Positions 32,773 through 42,600 of a stretch of 64,000 bases of DNA are shown piece after piece. The notes below the pieces were generated by a model. The model saw only the letters and a program-made list of their open reading frames with translations, had not been told where the DNA came from and did no database searches. The DNA lies in the NCBI GenBank assembly GCA_902651635.1, contig CACRSC010000017.1, forward strand, positions 231,465-295,464, read 5' to 3'. Every line of letters begins with the position of its first letter. The first letter of the stretch is position 1. The position numbers were made by a program, and so were the translations under genes. Origin of the DNA: Mastigamoeba balamuthi. Lineage: Eukaryota > Evosea > Mastigamoebida > Mastigamoebidae.

Positions 32773-35419
32773 TCAGGCCTTGAGCCAGGACGCGAGCCAC
32801 GAGAGGACCTCGTCGTGCCAGTAGATGCTGTCGTTGGGCTCGGTGATGGTGTGTGCCGCGTTGGGGAAGTACACCATGCGCGAGGGGACGCCCTTCCTCT
32901 GCAGCAGCGTGAACGTGCTGATGCCAGTCCCGTCGACGATGCGGTAGTCCTTGCCGCCGTGTATGACCAGCTCCGGCGTGTTGAAGTTGGCCGCGTACGT
33001 CGAGGGCGAGTTCTTCTTGTACGTCTCCTCGGCCGCGGGGTCGAAGGCAGAACCCTGTGACGGCAGTCAGGACCGTGCACAAAAGGTTGCGACGGGGTGC
33101 GAGCGTACTCCAAACTCGTTCTCGGCAAAGAAGAGCTCGTCGGTCGTGTAGTAAAAGTCTACGAGCGATTCAATTGAGCTTGGGGCGTGGGAAAAATTGG
33201 GAGAGCCGCGAACCCTTGGTGTCGAATATTCCGTCATGGAAGATGAGGCACTTGAAGACGCCGTTGGTGTGGCCGTTGAGCCAGTTGATCATGAACCCGC
33301 CGAAGCTGGCGCCCATCGCCGCGACGCGGGTCCTGTCCATCCACGGGTGCGCCCCCAGCACAGACTCGAGGCCGAGCATGACGTCCTCGAACGGCTTGCC
33401 TCCCCAGTCGCGCAGCACCGCGCGGGTGAAGTTGGAGCCGAACGACGTGCTGCCGTGCAGGTTGGGCGCGAACACCGCGTAGCCCTCGGCAGCGACGGTC
33501 AGCGAGTTCCAGCGGTAGCCCCAGTTGTCGAGCCACGCGCCCTCGGGGCCGCCGTGAATGTAGAGCACCAGCGGGTACTTGGCGCCCTCCTTGAATCCGC
33601 GCGGCATCGTGATCCACCCGAGGATCTGGTCGCCGTTGGCCCCGGTGTAGCTGTACTCCCTGATGTCGGTCACCTCTGTTGCGGGCGAGTGCCGGCGGTC
33701 AGTTCGGCTGGCACCCCCGCCGCTCTCGTACCGACGCCGCTGAGCTTGTCAGAGTTGAAGTCGCCGACCTGGCGCAGGGAACCGCGGGAGCTGAGGACGA
33801 AGACGGCCGAGGGGCTCATGAGGCTGCTGCGCGAGATGACGAGGCAGTTCTGCGAGGGCCTGTCGTAGCACTTGACCCAGCCGAAGCCCTCGGTCGAGTG
33901 CTCCGACACGACGGCACGCACGGCACCCGAGGACATGTCCACAGAGAACAGCTTGTTGCGCGCGTTGTCGCCGGCGAGAGCGATGACACTCCTGCTGTCG
34001 TCCGACCACGCGAACAGGTCGACGCTGCGGTCCCAGCTCCCGGTCACCATCGTCTTGCGCCCAGTGGCCCTGTCCATGACCACAATGTGCTTTCTACAGC
34101 GGCACAACAAATACGTAAGTACCGCTGTAGAAAAGGACACGATGAGCTCGTTCGGGGGGAAGGCACTGACATGTCCGCCTCATAGGCGGGAGTGGACATG
34201 GCGAGGTATGCAAACTTGGAGCCGTCGGGAGAATACAGCGGGTGCGTGTCCGTCGCCTTGTTGTCGCACGTGACGCACTGCAGAGCATAACGAGTCAGCA
34301 CAGCACATTCACTGACGACTTGCGAGTCGGATCTGACCGTGGTATGCATGCGGCTAAGGTCGACAATGTAGATGTTGAGGTCGGTGGACCAGGCCATGTC
34401 CCTGCCGACCTGCGTCGTGTAGGCAATCTCGGACTCGTCAGCGCTCCACGCAAACTCCTCGGGGCCGCCAGACGGCCTGGAGGGGCAGTCGCCCCTCGTC
34501 TCGCCCATCACGTCGACCGCAGACGACACGTCCGCCTCCCACGTGTCGGTGCCAGCGTCGTGCGACAGCTTGAACACGAAGACGTGGTTGAACTTGCCCA
34601 GCCACCACTCGTCCCAGCGGCGGATGAACAGCGAGTCAAACGCGTAGGCGTGGTGGCGCGTCTTGGATGCCTCCGAGTCGCGCTGGGCAGTCTGCTCCAT
34701 CGACATGCCCGGGTACACCTGCGCCGTGATAGCAGCGTACGATCCCCTGGGCGACAGCTGGCAGCAGCGCACGGGCAGCTCAGTGGACGTCCCTAGGGGG
34801 ACGTTGGCGAGGAGGTCACCTTGAGGTTGGCAGCGTCGACGGGGAACTCGGCAACCTTGTAGACAGCGCCAGTGCTAACGCGCACGGCCCACAGGCCGGA
34901 CACGCCACCGCGAGTGCTCAGGAACAGAAGGGTCCTGGCGTCGGGGGTCCACTGCTGGTCGTAGTCCTGCATTGGGGACACACAACAGTTCCATCGGCCG
35001 CTGTCAGGCAAGCGGTGCAAGTGCGGGCATGCTATGCTATGCGCACGAGGACGTGGTCGAGGGGCGCGAGGTTCTTGGGGGAGGTGCCGGGCTGCGTGGA
35101 CCCGATCCAGAGGTTCTGGGTCTTCTTGTTCTCCTCCTCGTTCCACTCCTGCAGAGCAGCGGAGGTGAGCCGCCTGGTCAGCCGGTGTGCCACAGAGAGC
35201 GGCTCGCAGCGCACAGTGACAGTAAAGACAAAGCTCGAGTTTCCGTCGGAAACAGGCGCCTGTGGCGTATCTCATGTGAGACGAAGGCGCGGGGCAGGGA
35301 CCCAGCAGCGGGGGCGAGGGCACTCCGAGGCGGCGGATCGCGTGAAGGTCATGTGCAGTGAAGGGGCGCGCGGATGCCAGCAGCGCCAGCGCCGCGAGAA
35401 GCACGAGTGCCTGCTCCAT
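32773..35419 (-). CDS. Secreted S9-family prolyl oligopeptidase (dipeptidyl-peptidase-like)
   Basis: A serine peptidase of the alpha/beta-hydrolase S9 family, with a signal peptide from ATG 35419 (MEQALVLLAALALLASA). Exons give a beta-propeller (LTSAALQEWNEEENKKTQNL, QWTPDARTLLFLSTRGG, LFIRRWDEWWLGKFNHVFVF, EFAWSADESEIAYTTQVG, HPLYSPDGSKFAYLAMSTP). The catalytic domain follows: LVLYIHGGPEGAWLDNWGYR, nucleophile Ser in MGASFGGFMINW, Asp in ELVIHGGKDYRIVDG, His in NAAHTITEPND. The stop is at 32773 after WLKA. The triad is complete, so it should cleave short peptides, probably in the phagolysosome or outside the cell. About seven short introns separate the exons. It diverges from the condensation-type gene at 35588 across 168 bp. 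Confidence 0.9.
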
Positions 35420-35587
35420 CCAGCCGACGGCAAGGGGTGTTGTGTGAGTGCGCGCTTTGCACCGGAGACGACGCGGAATGCCCACACGCCACACCCAACA
35501 CCTGCAGGGGGGAATATCTATGCCGAGATTCTCCTCGCTGTGCCTGTCAGTACTTACGGGATTCTGTGCTGGCGTGCTGCTGGAAAA
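35420..35587. promoter_or_regulatory. Shared intergenic promoter region, S9 peptidase / condensation protein
   Basis: The 168 bp between two divergent start codons must carry both promoters and 5' UTRs. It contains GGGGAATATCTATG around 35510, an ATATC-type motif like those near other starts in the window. No classical TATA box is evident. Confidence 0.5.
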
Positions 35588-36853
35588 ATGCTCCCGTCTT
35601 CGGGTCGCGGCTCGTCCGACGGCGGCTCGTACGAGCTGTCGCCCGTCGAGTACATGTACAAGCGGTTCAACATGTGGCAGCCCATCCTCTGGTTCGAGCT
35701 GCGTGGTCCGCGGCCCGTGACTCGCTCTGCCCTCGCCTCTGCGCTGTGGTCCGCCAGCGCACGCCACCCGCTCATGCGCTCCGTCGTCGCCGACGCCCGC
35801 TCGCGCTCCCTCGCCGTCCCCGAGCGTCCGCCGCCGCCCGACGAGCTCCCGATCGCGCGCTTCGTCGTGCCGTCGACTCGCGAGGACTCGCAGAGGGCGT
35901 TTGCTGCGCGGGCCTGCGCCCTGTGGTCGAGCGAGCACGCGTGGGAGGCCGAGGCCTTCGCCAGCGCCGAGGACGGCAGGTGCTGGGTCGTGATGCAGTG
36001 GCACCACGCTGCGATGGACGGCAGGGGCTCGCTGGCTGTGCTCCGCGACGTCGTGCGGTCACTCAACGGCGAGGCCCTCGGGCCGTCGCTGTCGATACCG
36101 AGGCCGCTGCGCTCCCGCCACCCCGAGCTCGCCATCACCGACGTGCCACCGGACGAGCTCGAACGCGTTGCCCCTGCTGTCGCAAGTGCCCTGGCCGCGA
36201 ACCACAAGAGGCTCCGCGTGAGCCCCGTCTCCGAGCAGCTCGATGCCCAAAAACTCGCGGCTGCGTGCCACGAGCGCCACGTCAGTGTCACGGCTACTGT
36301 TGCAGCGGCGTTCGGGCTCGCTGCCAGGGCGCAGGAGATGGCCTGCTTCCTGCCGGTCGACCTGCGGGGCAGAGACGAGGAGCCGGAGCTGTGCTTCAGC
36401 GTCTCCAACGCGCACACGCCCTTCGTTGCTCTGGCAGGGCGCAAGTTCTGGGACGTGGCGAGAGAGCTGCACGCGGCGGTGCGCTCGTCCGTCGCATCCG
36501 GGGCGCACCTGGCGACTGATGTGCGGTACCTTCTGGACCTGTGGTCATCGCCGGCGCCCTCTTCCCGCACGACTCTGTTCGGGCAGGGAAAGTTCCCTCT
36601 GTGCATCAGCAACATCGGAGCGGTCGACGCGGCTCTGGGACAGAGCGACCACAGCGACGACCCTGGGAAATGGGCGCTGACAGAGCTCGTGCCAATGGGC
36701 GGGAACAACTTGGTCCCGGGCGCAGTGGTGCTGTGGGTGTGCACCCTGCGAGGCAAATTGTCCGTGTCCTCCGTTGGCATCGACCCGCCTGTCGACCCCG
36801 ACGAGATGGCGGCATTGTTCTCGTCTGCCGTGGCACTGTTACGCTCGCTTTGA
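35588..36853 (+). CDS. Stand-alone condensation/acyltransferase-domain protein (HHxxxDG type)
   Basis: A 421-residue intronless protein starting MLPSSGRGSSDGGSYELSPV. It has the fold signature of CoA-dependent acyltransferases related to non-ribosomal peptide condensation domains, PapA and alcohol acetyltransferases. The active-site motif is WVVMQWHHAAMDGRGSLAV (HHxxxDG) near 36000. A second block, FPLCISNIGAVDAAL, corresponds to the conserved region before the DFGWG-like loop. It would join an acyl group to an alcohol or amine; donor and acceptor are unknown. No carrier or adenylation domain is nearby, so it is not part of a visible synthetase. The catalytic His is present. Lack of introns beside intron-rich neighbours suggests a transferred or retroposed gene. 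Confidence 0.75.
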   Translation: MLPSSGRGSSDGGSYELSPVEYMYKRFNMWQPILWFELRGPRPVTRSALASALWSASARHPLMRSVVADARSRSLAVPERPPPPDELPIARFVVPSTREDSQRAFAARACALWSSEHAWEAEAFASAEDGRCWVVMQWHHAAMDGRGSLAVLRDVVRSLNGEALGPSLSIPRPLRSRHPELAITDVPPDELERVAPAVASALAANHKRLRVSPVSEQLDAQKLAAACHERHVSVTATVAAAFGLAARAQEMACFLPVDLRGRDEEPELCFSVSNAHTPFVALAGRKFWDVARELHAAVRSSVASGAHLATDVRYLLDLWSSPAPSSRTTLFGQGKFPLCISNIGAVDAALGQSDHSDDPGKWALTELVPMGGNNLVPGAVVLWVCTLRGKLSVSSVGIDPPVDPDEMAALFSSAVALLRSL

Positions 36854-36982
36854 GCCTGGAGGTCATGCAACAGAGCTTCCTTTGAAAGACGACCGGGAAG
36901 TGAAGATTTTGCTGCGTCAAAACACCACCCACCGACTCTTTCGCCGGTGTGAACGCGCACAATCTCGACAAGACCGGCCTTA

Positions 36983-37558
36983 TCAACCACTGCGACGCCT
37001 CCGGCTGGCGTGATGCGATCGGCTACGAGCGCCGTACTTCCTTGGAGGCGTACAACAGCCGGATTGTCTGTGGAAACTCTCCCCTGGCCCAGTCAGATAG
37101 ATAATCGCTGCTCTGGGTGGAGAAAAACACCACGGGGCTCCCGTAGTCGACAGTACGGTGCGCAGAAAGGCGAGTACGGGCAGGTATGGCCTCGGTGCCG
37201 TCTCTGCGTCCTGGGGATTCAAAGGCGTTACGAAAACCCCATTCAAACCCAAGGTGTCTCTTGCGAAAAATCGTGGTAACACCGCCCGATTTGTCGGCTG
37301 CAAGACAAGGCGCAGTTCTCGGATGAGCAAGCCCTCATAGTCAACCACCCCACTGGGCGGGGTGTAAGCGGATATGAAGAACACGAGGTTTTAGCGGTCC
37401 CTTTTTCGAGCTGAGGCGTGGGGGAATTGTAGGGGTTATTCTAGGCGAGCGAGTTGGCGGACCTGGTGGTCCACCCAATCCGGACCTGAGACAAGAGGCT
37501 CGTGCTTTGCAATGGCTGTCATCTGAGGCGAGTGAGGACGTGATGGCGTCTTTCACAT
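36983..37558 (-). other. Unresolved coding-like stretch between two converging genes
   Basis: More than one frame here reads like protein, and I could not build a consistent gene. On the minus strand one frame holds LLIRELRLVLQPTNRAVLPR and continues LNGVFVTPLNPQ. A second holds HLGFEWGFRNAFESPGRRDG and ends VVFFSTQSSDYLSDWARGEF. A short ATG exon near 37520 reads MTAIAKHEPLVSGPDWVDHQ before a GT. The plus strand also has open stretches. Third-position GC is lower than in neighbouring genes. It may be a short recent or decaying host gene. Confidence 0.3.
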
Positions 37559-37587
37559 GACCCGGAAATCGGGTGGTCTATCTGATT

Positions 37588-37611
37588 GCCGAGAAAACTA
37601 GTTTTCCCGGC
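37588..37611. promoter_or_regulatory. Near-perfect 24-bp palindrome
   Basis: GCCGAGAAAACT followed by AGTTTTCCCGGC: eleven of twelve pairs match around a central CTAG. It lies just upstream (minus strand) of the unresolved coding-like stretch, in a gap where both flanking genes end. It could be a regulatory site for a hidden gene. Next to it, CCCGGAAATCGGG is a small hairpin. Confidence 0.4.
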
Positions 37612-37842
37612 AAAACTCGGGAGGCACACAACCGCGCGCGCGCTTGCGCCGCTCCGCTGGCATCGCAAATAGCAACTCGTTCACGTGTGTCTGAGGCGTG
37701 ATACGCCTGCGCCAGATAGCCGGGAGCGCGTGGTGGCGAGAGAGGAGGTGGGCGTCTGTGCTGTTTGTTTATCGGTGCGATAGAACAACTCCGAGCGAGT
37801 ACCGAAAGAGGGCCGAGCAGCGAGTACGGCAGGGCAGGCCGC

Positions 37843-38881
37843 TCACTTCGAGTGAAGAAGAGCCTTCAGAGCAGCAATGCGGTCGAGCTGCTCCTGCTGC
37901 ATGCGGTGCAGCATTCGCAGCGCGTCCATCACGGGCATCGACTCGACCTGCGGCGTTTCGATGGCGGCGGGCCTCTGCTCTGGAGTCTGCGAGGAGACTC
38001 CGTCCTCGCTTACGTCCCCGCGACTGTCTCTATCCTCCTCTGCATGGGCCTCATCCGAATGACTGCCAGCACGGCTCTCCGCCGTTCTCTTAACAGTCGT
38101 ATATGAACTTCTTGACCTGAGGCAGATTGGCCCAGACACCACCCGCAAGGGTGCGCTGCCCTCTCTCCCGGGTATCTCGATGACGATGTGCACGTCGCCC
38201 CCAAGGTGCAGCCTCGAGGAGTTGCAATGCCTGCGGCGGCAGAGGTGGTCAGAGACTGTCGCTATGAATGGTCTTCCTGACTTAGAGCGTTCGGGATTGG
38301 GGGGGCTGGGGGTCCGCCTTGTGGGCTCACATTGTGCACTGAAATGAAGAGGACCACGTTCCAGCTGTCCCGGTGTCCTGCGCCTCGACCACCGTGGTCG
38401 AGCTCGACAGCGGCCTCATCTCTATCAACCTGCGGTTGCCCTTGGTACACCGCGAGCACTGCAGAGCGTCTGCGTCGCGGGCGAGTGAGCGCCAACAACT
38501 CCGCTCCCGAAAAGGGAGAGAATGAGGGGCTCTCTGATAGCCCCCCCACCACCACACACGCACCTCCGTCTCGGTGGTTGGCGGGCACGAGGAACGAGCG
38601 CTGGCTCGCGCGCACCACGTCCCCCTGTCTGATACCGCTCGCCTCCATCAGCGACGACGGCAGGCTGAGCACCAGCTGCATTTTCGTTGGAGGAGGGGTG
38701 TGGGGGCGCCGGTCATGTCGTGTGGGGGCCCCAGAGAGGGAGTCTCGCGCGCAGATCACCGGACCTGGAAGGGAATGCCCTTGTACACAACGCTGTCCAC
38801 CTCGATCGAGGGAACGCCTCGCGGGGCAGGGCTGCCCCCGGCGCTGTCAGGGCCCGTGAGGCCCGTCTCGGGGCGGGACAT
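37843..38881 (-). CDS. Small protein with paired Cys motifs and C-terminal helix, unknown
   Basis: Four exons join in phase from ATG 38881 (MSRPETGLTGPDSAGGSPAP). Exon 2 gives LVLSLPSSLMEASGIRQGDV and SQRSFLVPANHRDG. Exon 3 gives DALQCSRCTKGNRRLIEMRP and WSSSFQCT. Exon 4 gives MHCNSSRLHLGGDVHIVIEI and PLRVVSGPICLRSRSSY. A hydrophilic acidic linker follows, then a terminal helix with Leu spacing (MPVMDALRMLHRMQQEQLDR). The core is predicted all-beta with CxxC and CxxxC pairs that could hold zinc. The layout of beta-sandwich, Cys pairs, basic end and oligomerising helix is faintly reminiscent of p53- or Rel-type DNA-binding proteins, but I cannot establish homology. About 250 residues. The splice phases are consistent, so the gene itself is well supported. 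Confidence 0.6.
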
Positions 38882-39602
38882 TCCCTCTGCTGGTAGCGGG
38901 CCCCGAGAGCGCGGGCGGCCTTGGCGATCCCTCCAAACGCCCGTCGGCCTCGTCGATTGCTGTCGGTGCGCCTTCGTCAACGAGACCGACGTGGTGGTCA
39001 GGCGGTAGATATCCGGGCAAGGCGTGCGTCCGCCACTCCGGTTTTCCCGGGGTATTTTGACCGACTCTCTGTAAACCCTGATGCCATTTATTGCTTTCTG
39101 TTGGTGTAAGGACCGCGACATTTCCGCCCCGAATGCGGCCGGGTTGGCGGACGAAGGGCGCTGCCCTCTCCGTTACGGCTCTCGGCGCTCGCTCGGCCAC
39201 GAGAATGAGCCCCGGCAAGGTGCACACCGCCCCGCCCGAGCCGCCGAAATGCCGAAACTGGAAAGCCGGAACATTTTTGCGTGTTTGTCTTTCTGTCGAA
39301 ATGTCGTTCCACGCTTCCAGAAGGCCCAACCGCCGGTGCTGACCCGAGGAAGCACCAGTCGGCAGAAAAAGGGTCTTTATTGGTATCGATGCGCAATATC
39401 GCGGTGGGCGGCCGAGCCATGCAAGCGTACGCAAGCGGGTTTCGGATGAAGAGGAACCCCGCAGAACCGCAAAACGCAGGCCCATCACCATACCGTTCCG
39501 AGCGTGTTGCGTTTTGCACACACGGATAAGGCGTGTTCCTCGCGTGCCAGTGGTTGTAGCCATTGTTATTGCAGTGAGAAACAATCGGTTTCCAAGCACC
39601 AT
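38882..39602. other. Intergenic, nothing recognised
   Basis: Upstream of the small Cys protein and downstream of the formin 3' end. Frames here are shadows or low-complexity. No RNA gene was seen. Confidence 0.45.
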
Positions 39603-42600
39603 TCAGGGGGTGCTGGTCTCTGCAAGACCAGAGGGGGTTCGCTTTTGCTTGGCAGCCATGTTGGCAAGCCGCTGCAGCTCCCCGAGCCCGATCATCGACG
39701 CGCGTTTCCAGCGCTCGTCGTCGGCGATAGCGCTCAGGTTCAGCCCCAGCAGGTCGTGCGACGCGTGCCTCTGGTGCCCGCCGACCTCGAAAACCGCCGA
39801 GCCGGCGGAGCCCTCGTCGAGGAGCCCGAGGGCCCCCTTCCTCTTGCGGCCGACCGCCTTCCCGAGCTGCGCCGCAGACATCCGCTCGGCCAGCATGGCG
39901 TTCATCGTGTCCGAGGCGATCTTGTTCTGCGGGTCCTGCCGTGCGATCGCGGCGATCAGGGCGGCTGCCTCGGCCCGGGTGACAGAACTGGAGTGCGCGT
40001 GGCCCCCGGCCTGTCCCGCCTTCTTGTTCGCCCTGTCCGGCGGCAGCTTGGCCGGCCGCTTTGCCGGCGCGTTGCCCGAAGTCCCGGCCTGCGCCATCTT
40101 CTCCTTCTTGGCGGCGTCGCGCTGCTCCCTGGCCTTCTTCTCCTTGTCGCGTGTGTCCATCCTGTCGGACACCGCCTTGACCGTCGTCAGGAACGCCTTG
40201 ACGCTGTGCAGCAGCGCGTAGCGCAGGAAGTCGCGCTGCATCCGGTTGTCGAGGTCGGACTTCTTGTACTCGGGGACGATGACGCGGGACCACGTCTGCT
40301 CGATGGCCTTCTTGAGCGGCATGCACTGCAGGGGCTCGGCCTTGTTGTCGCCCAGCTTGACGATGCGGGCGTCGATCGCGTCGAGCTGATCCGCGCACCT
40401 GTAGAGCTTCTGGACCATCGTCTCGATGAACTTGAGCATAGAGGTCTTGTACTTCTCCTCGCTGGGCTCTGTGCAGCCGTCGCTGATCTTGAAGATCTTG
40501 AACAGGCACTCGAGTGCCTGGGGGAAGACCAGCTCGAACCTCTTGAGCGCCTCCATCGACGCCGTGACCTTGTCGTACAGCTCGCGGACGAAGGGCACGA
40601 TGTCGGGCTCCTTCTGGTACCACTCCTCGACCAGCCAGTCCGCGAGCAGCTTCATATGGCTCGTCGGCGCCTGCAGCTTCGTGCTGATCACATCCGAGAG
40701 TGTGGACAGCGCAAGCCCCGCCGTCCTCTCCCACGCCGTTCCCTTGCCCACTTCCCTGGTGATCTCGAGAAGGTACTGCGGCACATGCACCGGTTAGGCG
40801 ACGCAGGTGGATAGCGAGCGTTGCGCACAGCCATAATGATCTTGAACTGCGGGGCTGAGAGCATTTCCAGGGTTCCCATGACAAGGGACACGTCCTCCGA
40901 GGCCGTCTCGAAGAGGCCCTGGGCAGTGGCACGCAGGCCGACACCGACGAGCTTCTGCCGCACGCGAGGAATCTGGTACAGGTCCCACAGGAACTGCTCG
41001 GGCTTGCTGAACGCACTCTTGGGCTCGAATTCGCGCATCATCTTCTCCTCGCGGTCCGGATCAGGCTTCTTCTCGTCCTTGGGGGCGCGCAGGGTGAGGA
41101 TCTCTGCGAGCCGCTCGAATATCTCCGCGTCCTCCACGCGGGGGATCGGAGGGGGGTCCAGCAGAACGGCGCGGAGAGTGTCCGTCTCGATCTTGTTCTT
41201 GCGCAGGAACATGTCTACGTTCTGCCTCCTCTGTTGCGGCAGGCAGTACACGATCTCGACCTTCTTCTCCACTGGTGCAAAGATGAAACAAAGTCAACGC
41301 GCCGTGGTTGCGGCTGTCGGCGGGCATACCTTTGACCTTGGTGGCCTTGATGACGGTGGTGAAGAGGCCGCGCAGAGTGTCGCGGTCGACTTTGACGAGG
41401 TTCGTCATCGACCCGACATCCGCAAACACTGTCCTCTTGACCTCGTCAGCGATCATCCTCTCCACCTTGATCGGGACGACCTTGGGCCCGACTGCCTTCG
41501 CACTCTGCCCAGCCATTCCTGGCATGGGAGGCGGCGGTGGCGGACCGCCCATTCCCGGCATAGGCGGCGGAGGCGGAGGCCCTCCCATTCCCGGAGGCGG
41601 CGGAGGCGGTGGTGGCGGTGGCGGTGGGGGCGGTCCGCCCATTCCGGGCATTGGGGGAGGCGGGGGAGGCCCACCACCAGGGGCCCCGACAGGCCCGGCA
41701 TCGGGGGCAGCCGACGACGGAGGAGCGCGGAGGATGTCCTCCACCACGCGCAGGAAGGCCACGGGAATGTCCGGGTTCTCGCGCTGCTCCGGCTGCTCCT
41801 GAGGCTCCTCCTCCTCCTCATCTGATTCAGGTCCCTCGTCGCCGTCCTCCCTCTTCTTCTTCGAGAATGACTTGCCGCACTTGGGGCACAAGCCGCTGCC
41901 GCTGCCGTCTCCGGGGCCAAGCCCGGGGCCGAAGCCAGCTCCAGTTCCAGCTCCAGCTCCCTCTCCGCCAGCACCACCACCGCGCGACGAAGGATACATG
42001 ACCGAGGCAAGGTCGCTGAAGTCCGTCTGTGTTGCCTCGGTTCCGACATCGAGACGGGCCTCCCTGCGGATTGGGACACCCTTTCCCGCCCCCTCCGCCG
42101 AGAGGACGCCGCACACTTCATGCAGTCTGGTGGGTCTCGTGGTTAGAGGTGCGTGCAAAGTGAGTGAGCTCTACTTGACAGAGAACGCGGGGCTGTTGGC
42201 GAGGGCGCGGATTGCGCCAGAAAGGTCGTCCATGCAGAGCGTGGCCTTGGCCTTGGACATAATGACCTTGAACATCTCGAGAACCTCGGCGTCGATGTCG
42301 ACGGCGGTAGCGTCCGCGAGGCACGACTGCTGTATCTTCTTCGCGATCTCCATGACATCGTGCGTGCTCTCGGACGGGATGATGTCCATGATCTTGAGCA
42401 GGTTGATGCCGTCGTGCGCGAAGTGCTCCCTGATCGCGCGGCGGGACTCGGCGGTGTCCTGGCTCTCGATGAGGGCGTGGATGAAGTGCAGGCACGAGAG
42501 CCTGGTGGCCTCGTCTCCGTCCGAGAGGATCTCTTCGACGATGCCGTGCACGCGCAGGGTCATCTCGTTCAGGACTGCGACGGTGACTGCCTTGCGGTAC

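Noticed and set aside
35554-36990. A 478-residue minus-strand frame opposite the condensation-type gene
   Set aside because: The plus strand encodes HHxxxDG and a full domain. The antisense frame is Ser/Arg-rich without motifs.
39088-41016. A 642-residue open frame on the minus strand
   Set aside because: It is a shadow of the formin FH2 coding frame. Its composition is Arg/Pro/Gly-rich and it has no motifs, as expected for an off-frame in GC-rich DNA.
41520-41690. GGCGGA-rich repeat as a possible minisatellite
   Set aside because: It is the coding sequence of the formin FH1 polyproline repeats (PPPPPPMPGMGG), so the periodicity is explained.
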